DNA of 64,000 bases from Mixta sp. Marseille-Q2659. Its GTDB lineage: Bacteria > Pseudomonadota > Gammaproteobacteria > Enterobacterales > Enterobacteriaceae. The notes beneath the pieces were generated by a model, which saw only the letters and a list, made by a program, of their open reading frames with translations, ran no database searches and was not told where the DNA came from. The DNA lies in the NCBI RefSeq assembly GCF_940807255.1, contig NZ_CALNWY010000017.1:21337-85336 (forward strand). The letters are read 5' to 3'. A program made the translations under genes and the position numbers. Below are positions 36,767 through 47,324 of this stretch, piece by piece. How positions within the stretch are numbered: the first letter of the stretch is position 1; each line of letters begins with the position of its first letter.

Positions 36767-37236
36767 GTCAGGTAATACTCGATCTACAACTGGCCTGCGA
36801 GCAGGCCAGCGGACTGCCTGACGAAGCCGATTTTCGTCGCTGGCTGGAAGCGGTGCTACCGCAGTTTCAACCGGAAAGCGAAGTCACCATTCGCGTAGTG
36901 GACGAAGCCGAGAGTCACGATCTTAACCTAACCTATCGCGGTAAGGATAAGCCGACCAATGTGCTTTCTTTCCCTTTTGAGGCGCCGCCGGGGATTGAGC
37001 TGCCGCTGCTGGGCGACCTGATTATTTGTCGTCAGGTCGTTGAGCAGGAAGCAGCTGAGCAGGAGAAAGCGCTGGAAGCACACTGGGCGCATATGGTTAT
37101 CCACGGCAGCCTGCATTTGCTGGGATACGATCATATTGAAGATGATGAAGCCGAAGAGATGGAATCGCTGGAGACTGAGATAATGCTTGCTCTTGGTTAT
37201 CCCGATCCGTACATTTCGGAGAAAGAGGCGCCGTAA
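36763..37236 (+). CDS. ybeY: Endoribonuclease YbeY
   Basis: YbeY is a zinc-dependent single-strand RNase needed for 16S rRNA 3'-end processing and 70S quality control. The 157-residue protein contains the UPF0054 zinc motif [11 protein letters not shown] with its three histidines, and the conserved TNVLSFPFE. It overlaps ybeZ by four bases and precedes corC. Confidence 0.97.
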   Translation: MSQVILDLQLACEQASGLPDEADFRRWLEAVLPQFQPESEVTIRVVDEAESHDLNLTYRGKDKPTNVLSFPFEAPPGIELPLLGDLIICRQVVEQEAAEQEKALEAHWAHMVIHGSLHLLGYDHIEDDEAEEMESLETEIMLALGYPDPYISEKEAP

Positions 37237-37313
37237 GGCGACCTGCTATGAAACCCTGCCGGCAAACCGCTGGCAGGCCGATCCTGATAAAGTGAGACCC
37301 AAACCAGAACGCC

Positions 37314-38192
37314 ATGAGCGACGACCATTCACAAAACAGCGACAGTCCCAGTAGTAAAAAGGGCTTCTTTTCCCTCATTCTCAACCAGCTTTTTCACGGT
37401 GAGCCTAAAAACCGTGAGGAATTGCTGGAACTCATTCGCGATTCCGAACAGAACGAGCTGATCGATCAGGATACCCGTGACATGCTGGAAGGCGTCATGG
37501 ATATCGCCGAGCAGCGCGTCCGCGATATTATGATCCCTCGCTCCCAGATGATTACGCTGAAACGTAATCAAAGCCTGGAAGAGTGTCTGCAGGTAATTAT
37601 TGAGTCTGCGCATTCACGTTTCCCGGTAATTAGCGAAGATAAAGATCATGTCGAAGGGATCCTGATGGCAAAAGATTTGCTGCCGTTTATGAGCAGCGAA
37701 TCAGAGCCGTTCAGCATGGAGAAAGTGCTGCGTCCGGCGGTGGTTGTGCCTGAAAGCAAGCGCGTCGATCGCATGCTGAAAGAGTTTCGCTCCCAGCGCT
37801 ATCACATGGCGATTGTCATCGATGAGTTTGGCGGCGTTTCCGGCCTGGTGACCATTGAAGACATTCTTGAGCTGATCGTGGGTGAAATCGAAGATGAATA
37901 TGACGATGAAGAAGATCGGGATATTCGTCAGCTTAGCCGTCACTCCTATACCATTCGCGCCCTGACGCCGATTGAAGACTTTAACGAAGCCTTTGCGACG
38001 CAGTTCAGCGATGAAGAGGTCGATACCATTGGCGGCCTGGTGATGCAGGCGTTTGGTCATCTGCCAGCGCGCGGTGAAAGCATTGAGATTGAAGGTTATG
38101 AGTTTAAAGTCGCCATGGCGGATAGCCGTCGTATTATTCAGGTGCATGTAAAAATACCGGAAAATGCGCCGCTGCCTGTCCTGGAAGACTAA
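37314..38192 (+). CDS. corC: CorC/YbeX CBS-domain protein
   Basis: A 292-residue cytoplasmic protein, same length as E. coli YbeX/CorC, with two CBS domains at ~65-190 ([44 protein letters not shown]) and a C-terminal CorC_HlyC domain ([14 protein letters not shown]). It has been linked to magnesium/cobalt efflux and, more recently, to ribosome maturation with YbeY. It sits in the ybeZ-ybeY-corC-lnt unit. Confidence 0.95.
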   Translation: MSDDHSQNSDSPSSKKGFFSLILNQLFHGEPKNREELLELIRDSEQNELIDQDTRDMLEGVMDIAEQRVRDIMIPRSQMITLKRNQSLEECLQVIIESAHSRFPVISEDKDHVEGILMAKDLLPFMSSESEPFSMEKVLRPAVVVPESKRVDRMLKEFRSQRYHMAIVIDEFGGVSGLVTIEDILELIVGEIEDEYDDEEDRDIRQLSRHSYTIRALTPIEDFNEAFATQFSDEEVDTIGGLVMQAFGHLPARGESIEIEGYEFKVAMADSRRIIQVHVKIPENAPLPVLED

Positions 38193-38235
38193 CGCTTTTA
38201 TGGCTAATGCCTGATTCTGGATGAATAACACATTT

Positions 38236-39768
38236 ATGGCTATTGCCTCTCTCTATGCCCGTCAGCAGGTTCGCCTGCTGATGGCTTTATGTGCCGGCGC
38301 CGTCGGCACACTGGCTTTTTCCCCCTATGATTTTTGGCCTGCCGCGCTATTATCGTTAATCGGGCTGCAGGCGCTCACGCTGCAACGCACTACACCGCAG
38401 GCGGCCGCCATTGGCTTTGCCTGGGGTTTCGGCCTGTTCGGCAGCGGCATTAACTGGGTTTATGTCAGCATCGCCACCTTTGGCGGCATGCCCGGTCCGG
38501 TTAATGTGCTGCTGGTGATTTTGCTGGCCGCTTACCTTGCGCTCTATCCCCTACTGTTTGCGGCGGTCATTAACCGTCTTAGCCCGCGTACAACCTTATT
38601 AAGGCTAACGCTGCTGGCGCCCGTTGCCTGGCAGGTCAGCGAGTTTCTGCGCGGCTGGATCCTGACCGGCTTCCCCTGGCTGCAGTTCGGCTACAGTCAG
38701 ATTGACGGCCCGCTGAAAGGGCTGGCGCCGCTGGCTGGCGTGGAATCGCTGACTTTCGTGCTGATGATTATCGCTGGCCTGGCGGTTTATGCACTGACGC
38801 AGTGTCGTCTGTGGCCTGCTCTGGCGGCGCTGGCGCTGTTGGTATTGCCCTGGCCGCTGCGTTATATCAGCTGGTATCAGCCGCAGCCTGCACGCGCGGT
38901 TAACGTTGCACTGGTGCAGGGCAACATTCCGCAGTCGTTGAAATGGGACCCGGAGCAGCTGCGTAATACGCTGCGCATCTACAGTGATTACTCCCGGCCC
39001 TTCATTGGCAAAGCGCCAATCATCATCTGGCCCGAATCGGCAATCTCCGATCTGGAAGTGAATCAACAGCCTTTCCTGCATGGGCTGGACAGCGCGTTTC
39101 AGGCTGGCGGCAGTACGCTGATTACCGGAATTGTTGATTCGCGGCTGGAGAACAATCGTTATCACGATTACAACTCGGTAATTGTTTTAGGCGGCAAGCA
39201 ACCTTACAACTATTACGGCGGTAATCGCTATCAGAAAAATCATCTGGTGCCGTTTGGCGAGTTTGTACCGCTGGAATCGTTGTTACGTCCGCTGGCGCCG
39301 TTCTTCGATTTGCCGATGTCCTCTTTCAGCCGTGGCGATTATATTCAGCCCCAGCTGCAGGCCGCAGGCTACAACCTGACGACGGCCATCTGCTATGAAA
39401 TCGTGCTGGGTCAGCAGGTTCGGGATAATTTCCGGCCCGCTACCGATTTTTTGCTGACGGTCTCCAACGATGCCTGGTTTGGGCATTCAATTGGCCCCTG
39501 GCAGCATTTCCAGATGGCGCGTATGCGTGCGCTGGAACTGGGACGGCCGCTATTGCGCAGCACCAATAATGGCGTAACCGCAGTGGTCGGCGCCGACGGC
39601 AACGTGCAACATATTATTCCGCAATTTACCCGTCAGGTTCTGGAGGCAAAGGTTACGCCGACTACCGGCCTGACGCCGTATGCGCGTACCGGCAACCTCA
39701 CTGTCTGGCTGTTGACGCTGGTATTTGCGCTGGCTGCCATTGTTCTCGCCCGTCGCACAAACCGTTAA
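38236..39768 (+). CDS. lnt: Apolipoprotein N-acyltransferase
   Basis: Lnt adds the third acyl chain to lipoproteins in the inner membrane. About seven membrane segments fill residues 1-200; a periplasmic nitrilase domain follows with the catalytic Glu in WPESAISD, Lys in KNHLVPFGE and Cys in CYEIVLG; a final membrane helix closes the protein. I favour the ATG at 38236 ([10 protein letters not shown], 510 residues; E. coli 512 begins MAFASL). An ATG five codons upstream is also possible; neither has a strong ribosome site. The 40 bp before the start contain a near-duplicate of TTTATGGCTATTGCCT. Confidence 0.94.
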   Translation: MAIASLYARQQVRLLMALCAGAVGTLAFSPYDFWPAALLSLIGLQALTLQRTTPQAAAIGFAWGFGLFGSGINWVYVSIATFGGMPGPVNVLLVILLAAYLALYPLLFAAVINRLSPRTTLLRLTLLAPVAWQVSEFLRGWILTGFPWLQFGYSQIDGPLKGLAPLAGVESLTFVLMIIAGLAVYALTQCRLWPALAALALLVLPWPLRYISWYQPQPARAVNVALVQGNIPQSLKWDPEQLRNTLRIYSDYSRPFIGKAPIIIWPESAISDLEVNQQPFLHGLDSAFQAGGSTLITGIVDSRLENNRYHDYNSVIVLGGKQPYNYYGGNRYQKNHLVPFGEFVPLESLLRPLAPFFDLPMSSFSRGDYIQPQLQAAGYNLTTAICYEIVLGQQVRDNFRPATDFLLTVSNDAWFGHSIGPWQHFQMARMRALELGRPLLRSTNNGVTAVVGADGNVQHIIPQFTRQVLEAKVTPTTGLTPYARTGNLTVWLLTLVFALAAIVLARRTNR

Positions 39769-39778
39769 TTATCCTCTC

Positions 39779-39802
39779 AGGCGAAGCCAGCGCGCTTCGC
39801 CT
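39779..39802 (+). terminator. Terminator-like hairpin after lnt
   Basis: AGGCGAAGC / GCTTCGCCT, a perfect 9-bp stem with a six-base loop, is followed by a T/C-rich stretch rather than a pure T-run. Confidence 0.6.
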
Positions 39803-39857
39803 GCTTTCCTCTTTGTTTCTCCTTCATTAAAACGACATATTCCTCCCATAACGTGGC

Positions 39858-39873
39858 TGGCACAGCACTTGCA
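39858..39873 (+). promoter_or_regulatory. Sigma-54 (RpoN) promoter upstream of gltIJKL
   Basis: TGGCACAGCACTTGCA matches the sigma-54 consensus TGGCACRNNNNTTGCW at every defined position, with -24 GG at 39859-39860 and -12 GC at 39871-39872. Transcription would start near 39884, leaving a leader of about 280 nt. Confidence 0.8.
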
Positions 39874-39930
39874 TTATCTGGCTGGCGAAACCGCTACAGG
39901 CCTTAGTTGGCTTTAAAACATATTCGATAT

Positions 39931-39998
39931 TGCACCGTTAAGGTTCAACCACTGCTCTCTGCCAGGGCAGCGCGGTAAAAATGCATCTATTTGGTGCG
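39931..39998 (+). promoter_or_regulatory. Two NtrC-like binding sites
   Basis: TGCACC-GTTAA-GGTTCA (39931-39947, 11 of 12 defined positions of TGCACC-N5-GGTGCA) and TGCATC-TATTT-GGTGCG (39982-39998, 10 of 12). Their centres are 51 bp apart, close to five helical turns. Both lie downstream of the sigma-54 promoter. Confidence 0.55.
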
Positions 39999-40166
39999 GC
40001 GGGCTTCGCAAAAAACAAACTTTTTTGTTTCATTGCGTTAACATTCCGCTATGTTAGAGGCTATTCAGAACGCGTTCTGGAACTGGAACGAAAAGAAAAG
40101 CAGCAGGCATAAATAATCTTATCTCGGTGCCTGGATTAGGTGCCAAAACGACGAAGGAGTTGGAAC

Positions 40167-41063
40167 ATGCAGATGCGTAAAGTGGCGCTGTCTCTTCTGT
40201 TGCTCAGTGCGGTAACAGGCGCGGCCCAGGCAGAAGAACTCACCGGCACGTTGAAAAAAATTAATGATAACGGCGTGATCGTTGTCGGGCATCGTGAATC
40301 TTCCGTTCCCTTTTCTTATTACGATAACCAACAGAAAGTCGTTGGCTATTCACAGGCCTACTCTAATGCCATCGTCGAAGCGATTAAGACCAAGTTAAAC
40401 AAGCCTGATTTGCAGGTGAAGATGTTGCCTGTTACCTCACAAAACCGTATTCCTCTGCTGCAGAACGGCACTTACGATTTTGAATGTGGCTCCACCACCA
40501 ATAACCTGGAGCGCCAGAAACAGGCTGCATTCTCCAATACGGTATTTATTATCGGCACGCGCCTGCTGGTTAAAAAAGGCAGCCCGATTAAAGATTTCAC
40601 CGATCTGAAGGGTAAAACCGTGGTGGTGACTTCCGGTACTACTTCTGAAGTGCTGCTGCATAAACTGAATGATGAGAAGCATCTGGAGATGCGCATTATC
40701 AGCGCTAAAGATCATGGCGATTCGTTCCGCACGTTGGAAACCGGACGCGCCGTAGCCTTTATGATGGATGATGCCTTGCTGGCTGGCGAACGCGCCAAAG
40801 CGAAGAAGCCGGATAACTGGGAAATTGTCGGCACGCCGCAGTCGAAAGAAGCCTACGGCTGTATGTTGCGCAAAGACGATCCGGCCTTTAAGGCGCTGGT
40901 CGATGAAACCATCGCCAAAGCGCAGACCTCCGGCGAAGCGGCAAAATGGTTCGATACCTGGTTTAAACAGCCGATCCCGCCGAAAAACCTCAATATGAAC
41001 TTTGCGCTTTCTGACGATATGAAAGCATTGTTCAAAACGCCAAATGATAAAGCGCTGAATTAA
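40167..41063 (+). CDS. gltI: Glutamate/aspartate ABC transporter, periplasmic binding protein
   Basis: GltI binds glutamate and aspartate in the periplasm and feeds GltJKL. From the ATG at 40167 (GAAGGAG ribosome site) the 298-residue precursor has a signal peptide (MQMRKVALSLLLLSAVTGAA, cleavage near AQA-EE). The mature protein is a typical SBP_bac_3 protein (GVIVVGHRESSVPFSYYD, FECGSTTNN, VVVTSGTTSEVLL). E. coli GltI is 302 residues. Nine more upstream codons are open but basic and not conserved. Confidence 0.97.
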   Translation: MQMRKVALSLLLLSAVTGAAQAEELTGTLKKINDNGVIVVGHRESSVPFSYYDNQQKVVGYSQAYSNAIVEAIKTKLNKPDLQVKMLPVTSQNRIPLLQNGTYDFECGSTTNNLERQKQAAFSNTVFIIGTRLLVKKGSPIKDFTDLKGKTVVVTSGTTSEVLLHKLNDEKHLEMRIISAKDHGDSFRTLETGRAVAFMMDDALLAGERAKAKKPDNWEIVGTPQSKEAYGCMLRKDDPAFKALVDETIAKAQTSGEAAKWFDTWFKQPIPPKNLNMNFALSDDMKALFKTPNDKALN

Positions 41064-41205
41064 TTACAACGAAAACAGGGGCGATGCGTCGCCCACTCGA
41101 TTGCTGAAAACAGGCTCGGACAGACAGCGTCAGTCGGTCGTTCCCCGACAGACGTTCCACAGAAGCCTCTCATCAATCTTCAGGGTAGCTTAGCTACCCT
41201 TTTTT
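41064..41205 (+). ncRNA. sroC: Candidate SroC-like sRNA from the gltI 3' end
   Basis: In E. coli and Salmonella the gltI-gltJ gap yields SroC, an RNase E-processed sponge of the GcvB sRNA that ends in an intrinsic terminator. Here the 155-bp gap ends with the same element: a strong hairpin plus T-run just before gltJ. The 5' boundary is a guess, and SroC normally starts inside the gltI coding end. Confidence 0.45.
41182..41205 (+). terminator. Attenuating terminator between gltI and gltJ
   Basis: Stem AGGGTAGC / GCTACCCT with a TTA loop and six T. It sits 13 bp before the gltJ start and would lower gltJKL expression relative to the abundant binding protein. Confidence 0.88.
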
Positions 41206-41218
41206 ACCGGAGTTTGTT

Positions 41219-41959
41219 ATGGGTATTGACTGGAACTGGGGCATCTTTTTTGAACAGGCCCCCTTTGGAAACACCACCTATCTCGGCTGGCTGTGGTCAG
41301 GATTACAAACCACCGTCACCGTCTCAGTTTGCGCCTGGGTTATCGCCTTTTTTGTCGGATCCTTTTTTGGCATTTTGCGTACCGCGCCCAGCCGTCTGCT
41401 GTCAGCTATCGGCACCTGCTATGTCGAGCTGTTCCGTAATATTCCGCTAATCGTTCAGTTCTTTTTCTGGTATCTGGTGGCGCCGGAGCTGGTGGGTGAA
41501 GATTTAGGCATGTGGTTTAAAGCTGAGCTGGATCCTAACCTGCAGTTTTTCCTCTCCTCCACTATCTGCCTCGGTCTGTTTACCGCGGCCCGCGTCTGTG
41601 AACAGGTCCGTGCCGCCATTCAGTCGCTGCCGCGCGGCCAGCAAAATGCCGGACTGGCGCTGGGATTAACGCTGCCGCAGACCTATCGCTATGTGCTGCT
41701 GCCCAACGCGTATCGGGTGATCGTGCCGCCGATGACCTCGGAAATGCTTAACCTGGTAAAAAATTCCGCTATCGCTTCCACCATCGGCCTGGTGGATATG
41801 GCTGCGCAAGCGGGCAAGCTGCTGGATTACTCCGCTCACGCCTATGAATCTTTTACCGCTATCACGCTCGCCTATATCGCCATCAACCTGATTATTATGC
41901 TGTTGATGAGCCTGGTGGAGCGCAAAGTGCGTTTACCTGGCAACATGGGGAGTAAATGA
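41219..41959 (+). CDS. gltJ: Glutamate/aspartate ABC transporter permease GltJ
   Basis: Inner-membrane permease of the HisM/HisQ type, 246 residues, with about five membrane helices. Conserved stretches are [30 protein letters not shown] and the EAA-type loop [27 protein letters not shown] that contacts the ATPase. Its TGA overlaps the preceding frame of gltK. Confidence 0.97.
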   Translation: MGIDWNWGIFFEQAPFGNTTYLGWLWSGLQTTVTVSVCAWVIAFFVGSFFGILRTAPSRLLSAIGTCYVELFRNIPLIVQFFFWYLVAPELVGEDLGMWFKAELDPNLQFFLSSTICLGLFTAARVCEQVRAAIQSLPRGQQNAGLALGLTLPQTYRYVLLPNAYRVIVPPMTSEMLNLVKNSAIASTIGLVDMAAQAGKLLDYSAHAYESFTAITLAYIAINLIIMLLMSLVERKVRLPGNMGSK

Positions 41960-42636
41960 TGTACGAATTTGACTGGAGTTCGATTGTCCCCAGCCTGCCC
42001 TACCTGCTCAACGGCCTGGTTATCACGCTGAAAATTACCGTCACGGCAGTGGTTTTCGGCATCCTGTGGGGAACCCTGCTGGCGGTAATGCGCCTTTCAA
42101 CCTTCAAGCCGATCAGCTGGTTCGCCAAACTGTACGTCAACCTGTTCCGCTCCGTGCCGCTGGTCATGGTGCTGTTGTGGTTTTATCTGGTGGTGCCGAG
42201 CTTTTTACAGCAGGTGTTGGGATTGTCACCTAAAACCGATATTCGCCTGATTTCGGCGATGGTTGCCTTTTCGCTATTTGAAGCAGCCTACTATTCCGAA
42301 ATTATTCGCGCCGGTATTCAAAGCATTTCCCGTGGGCAATCCAACGCGGGCCTCGCATTGGGAATGACGCCGTTACAAACCATGCGCCTGATTATTCTGC
42401 CGCAGGCGTTCCGCGCCATGGTGCCGCTGCTGCTGACGCAGGGCATTGTGCTGTTTCAGGATACCTCGCTGGTTTATGTGTTAAGTCTGGCCGATTTCTT
42501 CCGCACCGCCTCCTCCATCGGCGAGCGCGACGGTACGCAGGTCGAGATGATTCTGTTTGCCGGTCTGGTCTATTTCGTTATCAGTATTAGTGCGTCAACG
42601 CTGGTCAGCTATCTAAAAAGAAAAAGGACGGTATAA
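41959..42636 (+). CDS. gltK: Glutamate/aspartate ABC transporter permease GltK
   Basis: Second permease subunit, 225 residues (E. coli 224), starting [17 protein letters not shown]. Two ATGs are adjacent; I take the second because the GGGGAG ribosome site is better spaced and the start matches E. coli. The EAA loop is [24 protein letters not shown]. Coupled to gltJ by overlap, and gltL begins at the next base after its stop. Confidence 0.96.
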   Translation: MYEFDWSSIVPSLPYLLNGLVITLKITVTAVVFGILWGTLLAVMRLSTFKPISWFAKLYVNLFRSVPLVMVLLWFYLVVPSFLQQVLGLSPKTDIRLISAMVAFSLFEAAYYSEIIRAGIQSISRGQSNAGLALGMTPLQTMRLIILPQAFRAMVPLLLTQGIVLFQDTSLVYVLSLADFFRTASSIGERDGTQVEMILFAGLVYFVISISASTLVSYLKRKRTV

Positions 42637-43362
42637 ATGATTACCCTGAAAAACGTTTCAAAGTGGTATGGTCACTTTCAGGTGCTGACCGATTGCTCAA
42701 CGCAGGTGAATAAAGGCGAAGTGGTCGTGGTGTGCGGCCCTTCCGGCTCCGGCAAGTCCACGCTGATCAAAACCGTCAACGGTCTTGAGCCGATTCAACA
42801 AGGCACCATTGAAGTTAACGGCATTCCGCTCAACGATAAGAAGACTAATCTGGCCCAGCTGCGTTCTAAAGTCGGCATGGTCTTCCAACATTTCGAACTC
42901 TTTCCTCATCTCAGCATTGTAGAAAACCTGACGCTGGCGCAAATCAAGGTATTGAAGCGCAACAAAGATGAGGCCAGAGAAAAAGGGCTGAAGCTGCTAA
43001 CGCGCGTTGGCCTTTCCGCGCACGCTAACAAATTTCCCGGCCAGCTGTCAGGCGGACAACAGCAGCGCGTCGCGATTGCGCGCGCGCTCTGTATGGATCC
43101 GGTGGCGATGCTGTTTGACGAACCCACCTCCGCGCTCGACCCGGAAATGATTAATGAAGTGCTGGACGTGATGGTTGAGCTGGCCCATGAAGGCATGACG
43201 ATGATGGTAGTAACGCATGAAATGGGCTTCGCCCGTAAAGTAGCGAATCGGGTCATCTTCATGGATGAGGGCAAGATTATCGAAGACACCCAGAAAGAGG
43301 CCTTTTTCGCCGATCCGCGTTCCGATCGCGCCAAAGATTTCCTGGCGAAGATCCTGCACTAA
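42637..43362 (+). CDS. gltL: Glutamate/aspartate ABC transporter ATPase GltL
   Basis: ATP-binding subunit of 241 residues, same length as E. coli. Walker [10 protein letters not shown] (~35-43), Q-loop [11 protein letters not shown], signature LSGGQQQR, Walker [14 protein letters not shown] and switch histidine in VTHEMGFA are all intact. Confidence 0.98.
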   Translation: MITLKNVSKWYGHFQVLTDCSTQVNKGEVVVVCGPSGSGKSTLIKTVNGLEPIQQGTIEVNGIPLNDKKTNLAQLRSKVGMVFQHFELFPHLSIVENLTLAQIKVLKRNKDEAREKGLKLLTRVGLSAHANKFPGQLSGGQQQRVAIARALCMDPVAMLFDEPTSALDPEMINEVLDVMVELAHEGMTMMVVTHEMGFARKVANRVIFMDEGKIIEDTQKEAFFADPRSDRAKDFLAKILH

Positions 43363-43372
43363 CTAATGGCCA

Positions 43373-43397
43373 GGGCAGTCTGCAGGCTGCCCCGCTT
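43373..43397 (+). terminator. Terminator of gltIJKL
   Basis: GGGCAG / CTGCCC with an eight-base loop followed by GCTTTTT; it also lies at the end of the convergent ybeL. Confidence 0.7.
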
Positions 43398-43404
43398 TTT
43401 CCTG

Positions 43405-43890
43405 TCAGGGCGTAAAAGGCTGACGCTGAAAATGATCGTGTCCGCACTCCGGGCAGAGCGTCAGGGTTTCCGGCGTATAAATGGCCCGGGTAAAGTGGCA
43501 TTTTTCACAGGCCAGATTACCTAACCCCACCACTTCGCCGCTTTGATAAACGCCATGATGATTCAGGTCCTGAAAGACTTCACGCCACTCCAGCTGGCTT
43601 TTGTCAGTAATGTCGGCCAGCTCTTTCCATAGACTTTCACGTATCACGCGCATAAACACGCTGTCGGTCGGATCGTCGTTTTCATTTTCATGATAGCTGC
43701 GGGCAAACTCTTCCAAATCGCGCTGTACCGCGCGCGTTACCTCATTCACTTCATTGCGGGTCAAATCGCTGTGCATTAGCAACTGTTGTCGGGCACGCTC
43801 AACCATGCCGTCAATATCGCGCTCGCCCTGGGTTAAGCGTTCACTCAGGGAAGCGATCAGCTGCTGATAATGGTGCGCCACCTTGTTCAT
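43405..43890 (-). CDS. ybeL: YbeL, DUF1451 zinc-ribbon protein
   Basis: A 161-residue protein (E. coli YbeL 160) with a long helical, highly charged N-terminal region (MNKVAHHYQQLIASLSERL) and a C-terminal zinc ribbon with CEKC and CPEC pairs. Conserved LEWREVFQDLNHHGVYQSGE precedes the ribbon. Function is unknown. It is divergent from leuS. Confidence 0.93.
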   Translation of the reverse strand: MNKVAHHYQQLIASLSERLTQGERDIDGMVERARQQLLMHSDLTRNEVNEVTRAVQRDLEEFARSYHENENDDPTDSVFMRVIRESLWKELADITDKSQLEWREVFQDLNHHGVYQSGEVVGLGNLACEKCHFTRAIYTPETLTLCPECGHDHFQRQPFTP

Positions 43891-44124
43891 ATTTTCTCCT
43901 GTTATCAGCGGTAAACGTTTTCCTTAATTTTAGCGCTTATCGCAGATTTGCTCTGTCCGCGCAGCAATTGCCGGAAAATTTTGCAGCCATGCTTTCAGCT
44001 TGCAGAGAAATGGCCTGCCGGTAGCGGTCAGGTGTTGTTGCAGCAAAGCCTTATCGGCTATGCTATGCGGATCTTATCTACACAGTTCAGGCTTCGCGCT
44101 ATTCATAAAGGACCACAGGCTGCC

Positions 44125-46707
44125 ATGCAAGAGCAATACCGCCCGGAAGAGATCGAATCCCACGTTCAACAACACTGGGATCAACAACAGACCTTCAAAG
44201 TGACCGAAGAAGAAGGCAAAGAGAAATATTACTGCCTCTCAATGCTGCCCTATCCTTCCGGTCGCCTTCATATGGGCCATGTGCGCAACTACACCATTGG
44301 CGATGTGATTGCCCGCTACCAACGTATGCTGGGTAAAAACGTGCTACAGCCGATCGGCTGGGATGCTTTCGGTCTGCCTGCGGAAGGCGCCGCGGTGAAA
44401 AATAACACCGCGCCGGCCCCCTGGACCTACTCTAATATCGAATATATGAAGAACCAGCTGAAACTGCTGGGCTTCGGCTATGACTGGAGCCGCGAGCTGG
44501 CGACCTGTCAGCCGGAGTATTACCGCTGGGAGCAGTGGTTCTTCACTAAGCTGTATGAAAAAGGCCTGGTTTATAAAAAAACCTCGGCGGTTAACTGGTG
44601 CCCGAACGACCAAACCGTGCTGGCTAACGAGCAGGTGATCGACGGCTGCTGCTGGCGCTGCGATACCAAAGTTGAGCGTAAAGAGATCCCGCAGTGGTTT
44701 ATTAAAATCACCGATTACGCTGATGAGTTGCTGAACGACCTGGACAAGCTGGAAGACTGGCCTGAACAGGTTAAAACCATGCAGCGTAACTGGATTGGCC
44801 GTTCTGAAGGGGTGGAAATCACTTTTGACGTGGCCGACAGCGAAGAGAAAGTCACCGTTTACACCACGCGTCCCGACACCTTTATGGGCGCGACCTATGT
44901 TGCCGTTGCCGCCGGTCATCCGCTGGCAACCCAGGCCGCCGTCAATAACCCGGCGCTAGCCGATTTTATTGCTGAATGCCGTAACACCAAGGTTGCCGAA
45001 GCTGATATGGCGACCATGGAGAAAAAAGGCATGGCCACCGGTCTGTTTGCCATCCATCCGCTGAGCGGCGAAAAGCTACCGGTTTGGGTCGCTAACTTTG
45101 TGCTGATGGAATATGGCACCGGTGCGGTAATGGCCGTTCCGGGACACGACCAGCGTGACTGGGAGTTCGCCACCAAGTACAACCTGCAAATTAAACCGGT
45201 AGTGCTGAACCTTGACGGCAGCGAGCCGGATATTAGCGCGGCGGCGATGACGGAAAAAGGCACCTTGTTTAACTCCGGCGAGTTTAACGGCCTCAGTCAC
45301 GAAGCGGGCTTCAACGCCATCGCCGACAAGCTGGCGGAAAAAGGCGTCGGCGTACGCAAAGTGAACTATCGTCTGCGCGACTGGGGCGTTTCTCGTCAGC
45401 GCTACTGGGGCGCGCCTATTCCGATGGTGACGCTGGAAGATGGCACCGTAATGCCGACGCCGGAAGATCAGCTGCCGGTCATTCTGCCGGAAGATGTAGT
45501 GATGGACGGCATTACCAGCCCGATTAAAGCAGATCCTGAATGGGCGAAAACCACGGTGAACGGCCAGCCGGCGCTGCGTGAAACCGACACCTTCGATACC
45601 TTTATGGAATCGTCCTGGTATTACGCCCGTTATACCTGTCCCGATTTTGATAAAGGGATGCTGGATCCCGCAGCGGCGAACTACTGGCTGCCGGTCGATC
45701 AGTATGTTGGCGGCATTGAACATGCCATCATGCACCTGATGTATTTCCGCTTCTTCCATAAGCTGCTGCGCGATGCGGGTCTGGTCACCTCCGATGAACC
45801 GGCCAAACGCCTGCTGTGCCAGGGTATGGTACTGGCCGATGCGTTCTACTATCTGGGCGAAAACGGCGAGCGCAACTGGGTTTCCCCGGTTGACGTTACC
45901 GTTGAGCGCGATGAGAAAGGCCGCGTGGTGAAGGCATTCGACAATACCGGCCGTGAAGTGATTTACGCCGGCATGAGCAAAATGTCGAAATCGAAAAACA
46001 ACGGTATTGATCCACAGCTGATGGTTGAACGCTACGGCGCCGATACCGTTCGTCTGTTTATGATGTTCGCGTCGCCAGCGGAAATGACGCTGGAATGGCA
46101 GGAATCCGGCGTGGAAGGAGCGAACCGCTTCCTGAAACGCGTCTGGAAACTGGCTTACGAACACAGTCAGAAAGGCGCAACCGTCGCGCTGGACATCAAC
46201 AGCCTTAACGACGATCAGAAAGCGCTGCGCCGCGATCTGCACAAAACCATTGCTAAGGTTTCTGATGATATTGGCCGTCGTCAGACATTCAACACCGCCA
46301 TCGCGGCGATTATGGAGCTGATGAATAAACTGGCGCGTGCGCCGCAGGACAGCGAGCAGGATCGCGCTCTGATGCAGGAAGCGCTGCTGGCTGTTGTGCG
46401 GATGCTCTATCCTTTCACTCCACACGCCAGTTTTGCCCTGTGGCAGGCGCTGGGCGGCGAAGGCGAAATCGACCAGGCACCATGGCCGGTTGCTGACGAA
46501 GCCGCTATGGTGGAAGATTCAGTACTGGTAGTGGTACAGGTTAATGGCAAAGTGCGCGGTAAAATTACCGTGGCGGCGGACGCGACTCAGGAACAGGTTC
46601 AGGCGCTGGCCGCGCAGGAGCATCTGGTAGCGAAATACCTGGACGGCGTAACGATTCGTAAAGTGATTTACGTCCCGGGCAAACTGCTTAACCTGGTTGT
46701 AGGTTAA
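44125..46707 (+). CDS. leuS: Leucyl-tRNA synthetase
   Basis: Class I synthetase of 860 residues, equal to E. coli. HMGH motif in [12 protein letters not shown] (~49-52), the inserted CP1 editing domain with [12 protein letters not shown] and [12 protein letters not shown] (~225-420), KMSKSKNNG (~620) and the C-terminal anticodon/tRNA-binding domain ending KLLNLVVG. The ATG at 44125 ([12 protein letters not shown]) is the conserved start; 59 further open codons upstream are unrelated. lptE starts 14 bp downstream, as in E. coli. Confidence 0.98.
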   Translation: MQEQYRPEEIESHVQQHWDQQQTFKVTEEEGKEKYYCLSMLPYPSGRLHMGHVRNYTIGDVIARYQRMLGKNVLQPIGWDAFGLPAEGAAVKNNTAPAPWTYSNIEYMKNQLKLLGFGYDWSRELATCQPEYYRWEQWFFTKLYEKGLVYKKTSAVNWCPNDQTVLANEQVIDGCCWRCDTKVERKEIPQWFIKITDYADELLNDLDKLEDWPEQVKTMQRNWIGRSEGVEITFDVADSEEKVTVYTTRPDTFMGATYVAVAAGHPLATQAAVNNPALADFIAECRNTKVAEADMATMEKKGMATGLFAIHPLSGEKLPVWVANFVLMEYGTGAVMAVPGHDQRDWEFATKYNLQIKPVVLNLDGSEPDISAAAMTEKGTLFNSGEFNGLSHEAGFNAIADKLAEKGVGVRKVNYRLRDWGVSRQRYWGAPIPMVTLEDGTVMPTPEDQLPVILPEDVVMDGITSPIKADPEWAKTTVNGQPALRETDTFDTFMESSWYYARYTCPDFDKGMLDPAAANYWLPVDQYVGGIEHAIMHLMYFRFFHKLLRDAGLVTSDEPAKRLLCQGMVLADAFYYLGENGERNWVSPVDVTVERDEKGRVVKAFDNTGREVIYAGMSKMSKSKNNGIDPQLMVERYGADTVRLFMMFASPAEMTLEWQESGVEGANRFLKRVWKLAYEHSQKGATVALDINSLNDDQKALRRDLHKTIAKVSDDIGRRQTFNTAIAAIMELMNKLARAPQDSEQDRALMQEALLAVVRMLYPFTPHASFALWQALGGEGEIDQAPWPVADEAAMVEDSVLVVVQVNGKVRGKITVAADATQEQVQALAAQEHLVAKYLDGVTIRKVIYVPGKLLNLVVG

Positions 46708-46721
46708 GTTCAGGAGGAACT

Positions 46722-47324
46722 GTGCGACATCCGATTTTTACCCTTTTACTCAGCCTGGCGGTATTGATTACCGCCGGCTGCGGTTTCCATCTGCGCAGCA
46801 CGACTCAGGTGCCGCATGAGTTACGCACCCTGGTATTGCAAAGCAGCGATCCCTACGGTCCGATGACGCGTGCGGTGCGTCAGCAGCTGCGTCTGAACAA
46901 TATTACGATTGTGGAAGCGGAGAATGCGGGCACCCGTACCGATCTGCCAACGCTGCGAGTGGGGGGCGAACGTCAGTCGCAGGATACCGCATCGGTATTT
47001 CAGAACGGCGTGACGGCGGAGTACTCGATGGTAATGACGCTGAGCGCACAGGTCGTTATCCCTAATAAGGGTATCTATCCTATCAACGCGACAACGTACC
47101 GTTCGTTCTTCGATAACCCGCTGGCCGCGCTGGCGAAAGATGCGGAGCAAAGCATCATTCGCGATGAAATGCGTCAGCGCGTAGCGGAGCAACTGGTGCG
47201 TAAGCTGCTGACAGTTCATGCCGCCCAGCTGAACGACAAAGAGACCCTGCCGGCACCTGATGTCCTGGCGCCGGGAGAAGATTCGCCGGAAGTCTCCTCT
47301 TCTTCAGCTACCAGTCTGCAATGA
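46722..47324 (+). CDS. lptE: LPS-assembly lipoprotein LptE
   Basis: LptE plugs the LptD barrel and helps insert LPS in the outer membrane. The 200-residue precursor starts at a GTG with a perfect AGGAGG site. It has a lipoprotein signal with lipobox LITAGC (lipidated Cys20), then [11 protein letters not shown] and the LptE fold. The C-terminal tail is rich in Pro, Glu and Ser. Its stop overlaps the holA start (ATGA). Confidence 0.96.
   Translation: MRHPIFTLLLSLAVLITAGCGFHLRSTTQVPHELRTLVLQSSDPYGPMTRAVRQQLRLNNITIVEAENAGTRTDLPTLRVGGERQSQDTASVFQNGVTAEYSMVMTLSAQVVIPNKGIYPINATTYRSFFDNPLAALAKDAEQSIIRDEMRQRVAEQLVRKLLTVHAAQLNDKETLPAPDVLAPGEDSPEVSSSSATSLQ

Larger units (their letters stand above)
39769..40166 (+). 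other. lnt-gltI intergenic region (gltIJKL control region)
   Basis: The 398 bp contain no gene. In order they hold a terminator-like hairpin for lnt, a perfect sigma-54 promoter, two NtrC-like boxes, an A/T-rich stretch, and a 14-bp perfect palindrome CAGAACGCGTTCTG (40066-40079) about 90 bp before gltI. Confidence 0.75.

Noticed and set aside
38193..38250. Near-duplicate TTTATGGCTATTGCCT before lnt as a possible alternative upstream start
   Set aside because: The upstream copy (TTTATGGCTAATGCCT) is not in frame with lnt for a useful length; probably a small local duplication.
45076..46425. 449-codon open frame antisense to leuS
   Set aside because: A shadow of a GC-rich, strongly biased gene; its composition (many His, Arg, Gln, Phe) is typical of antisense frames.
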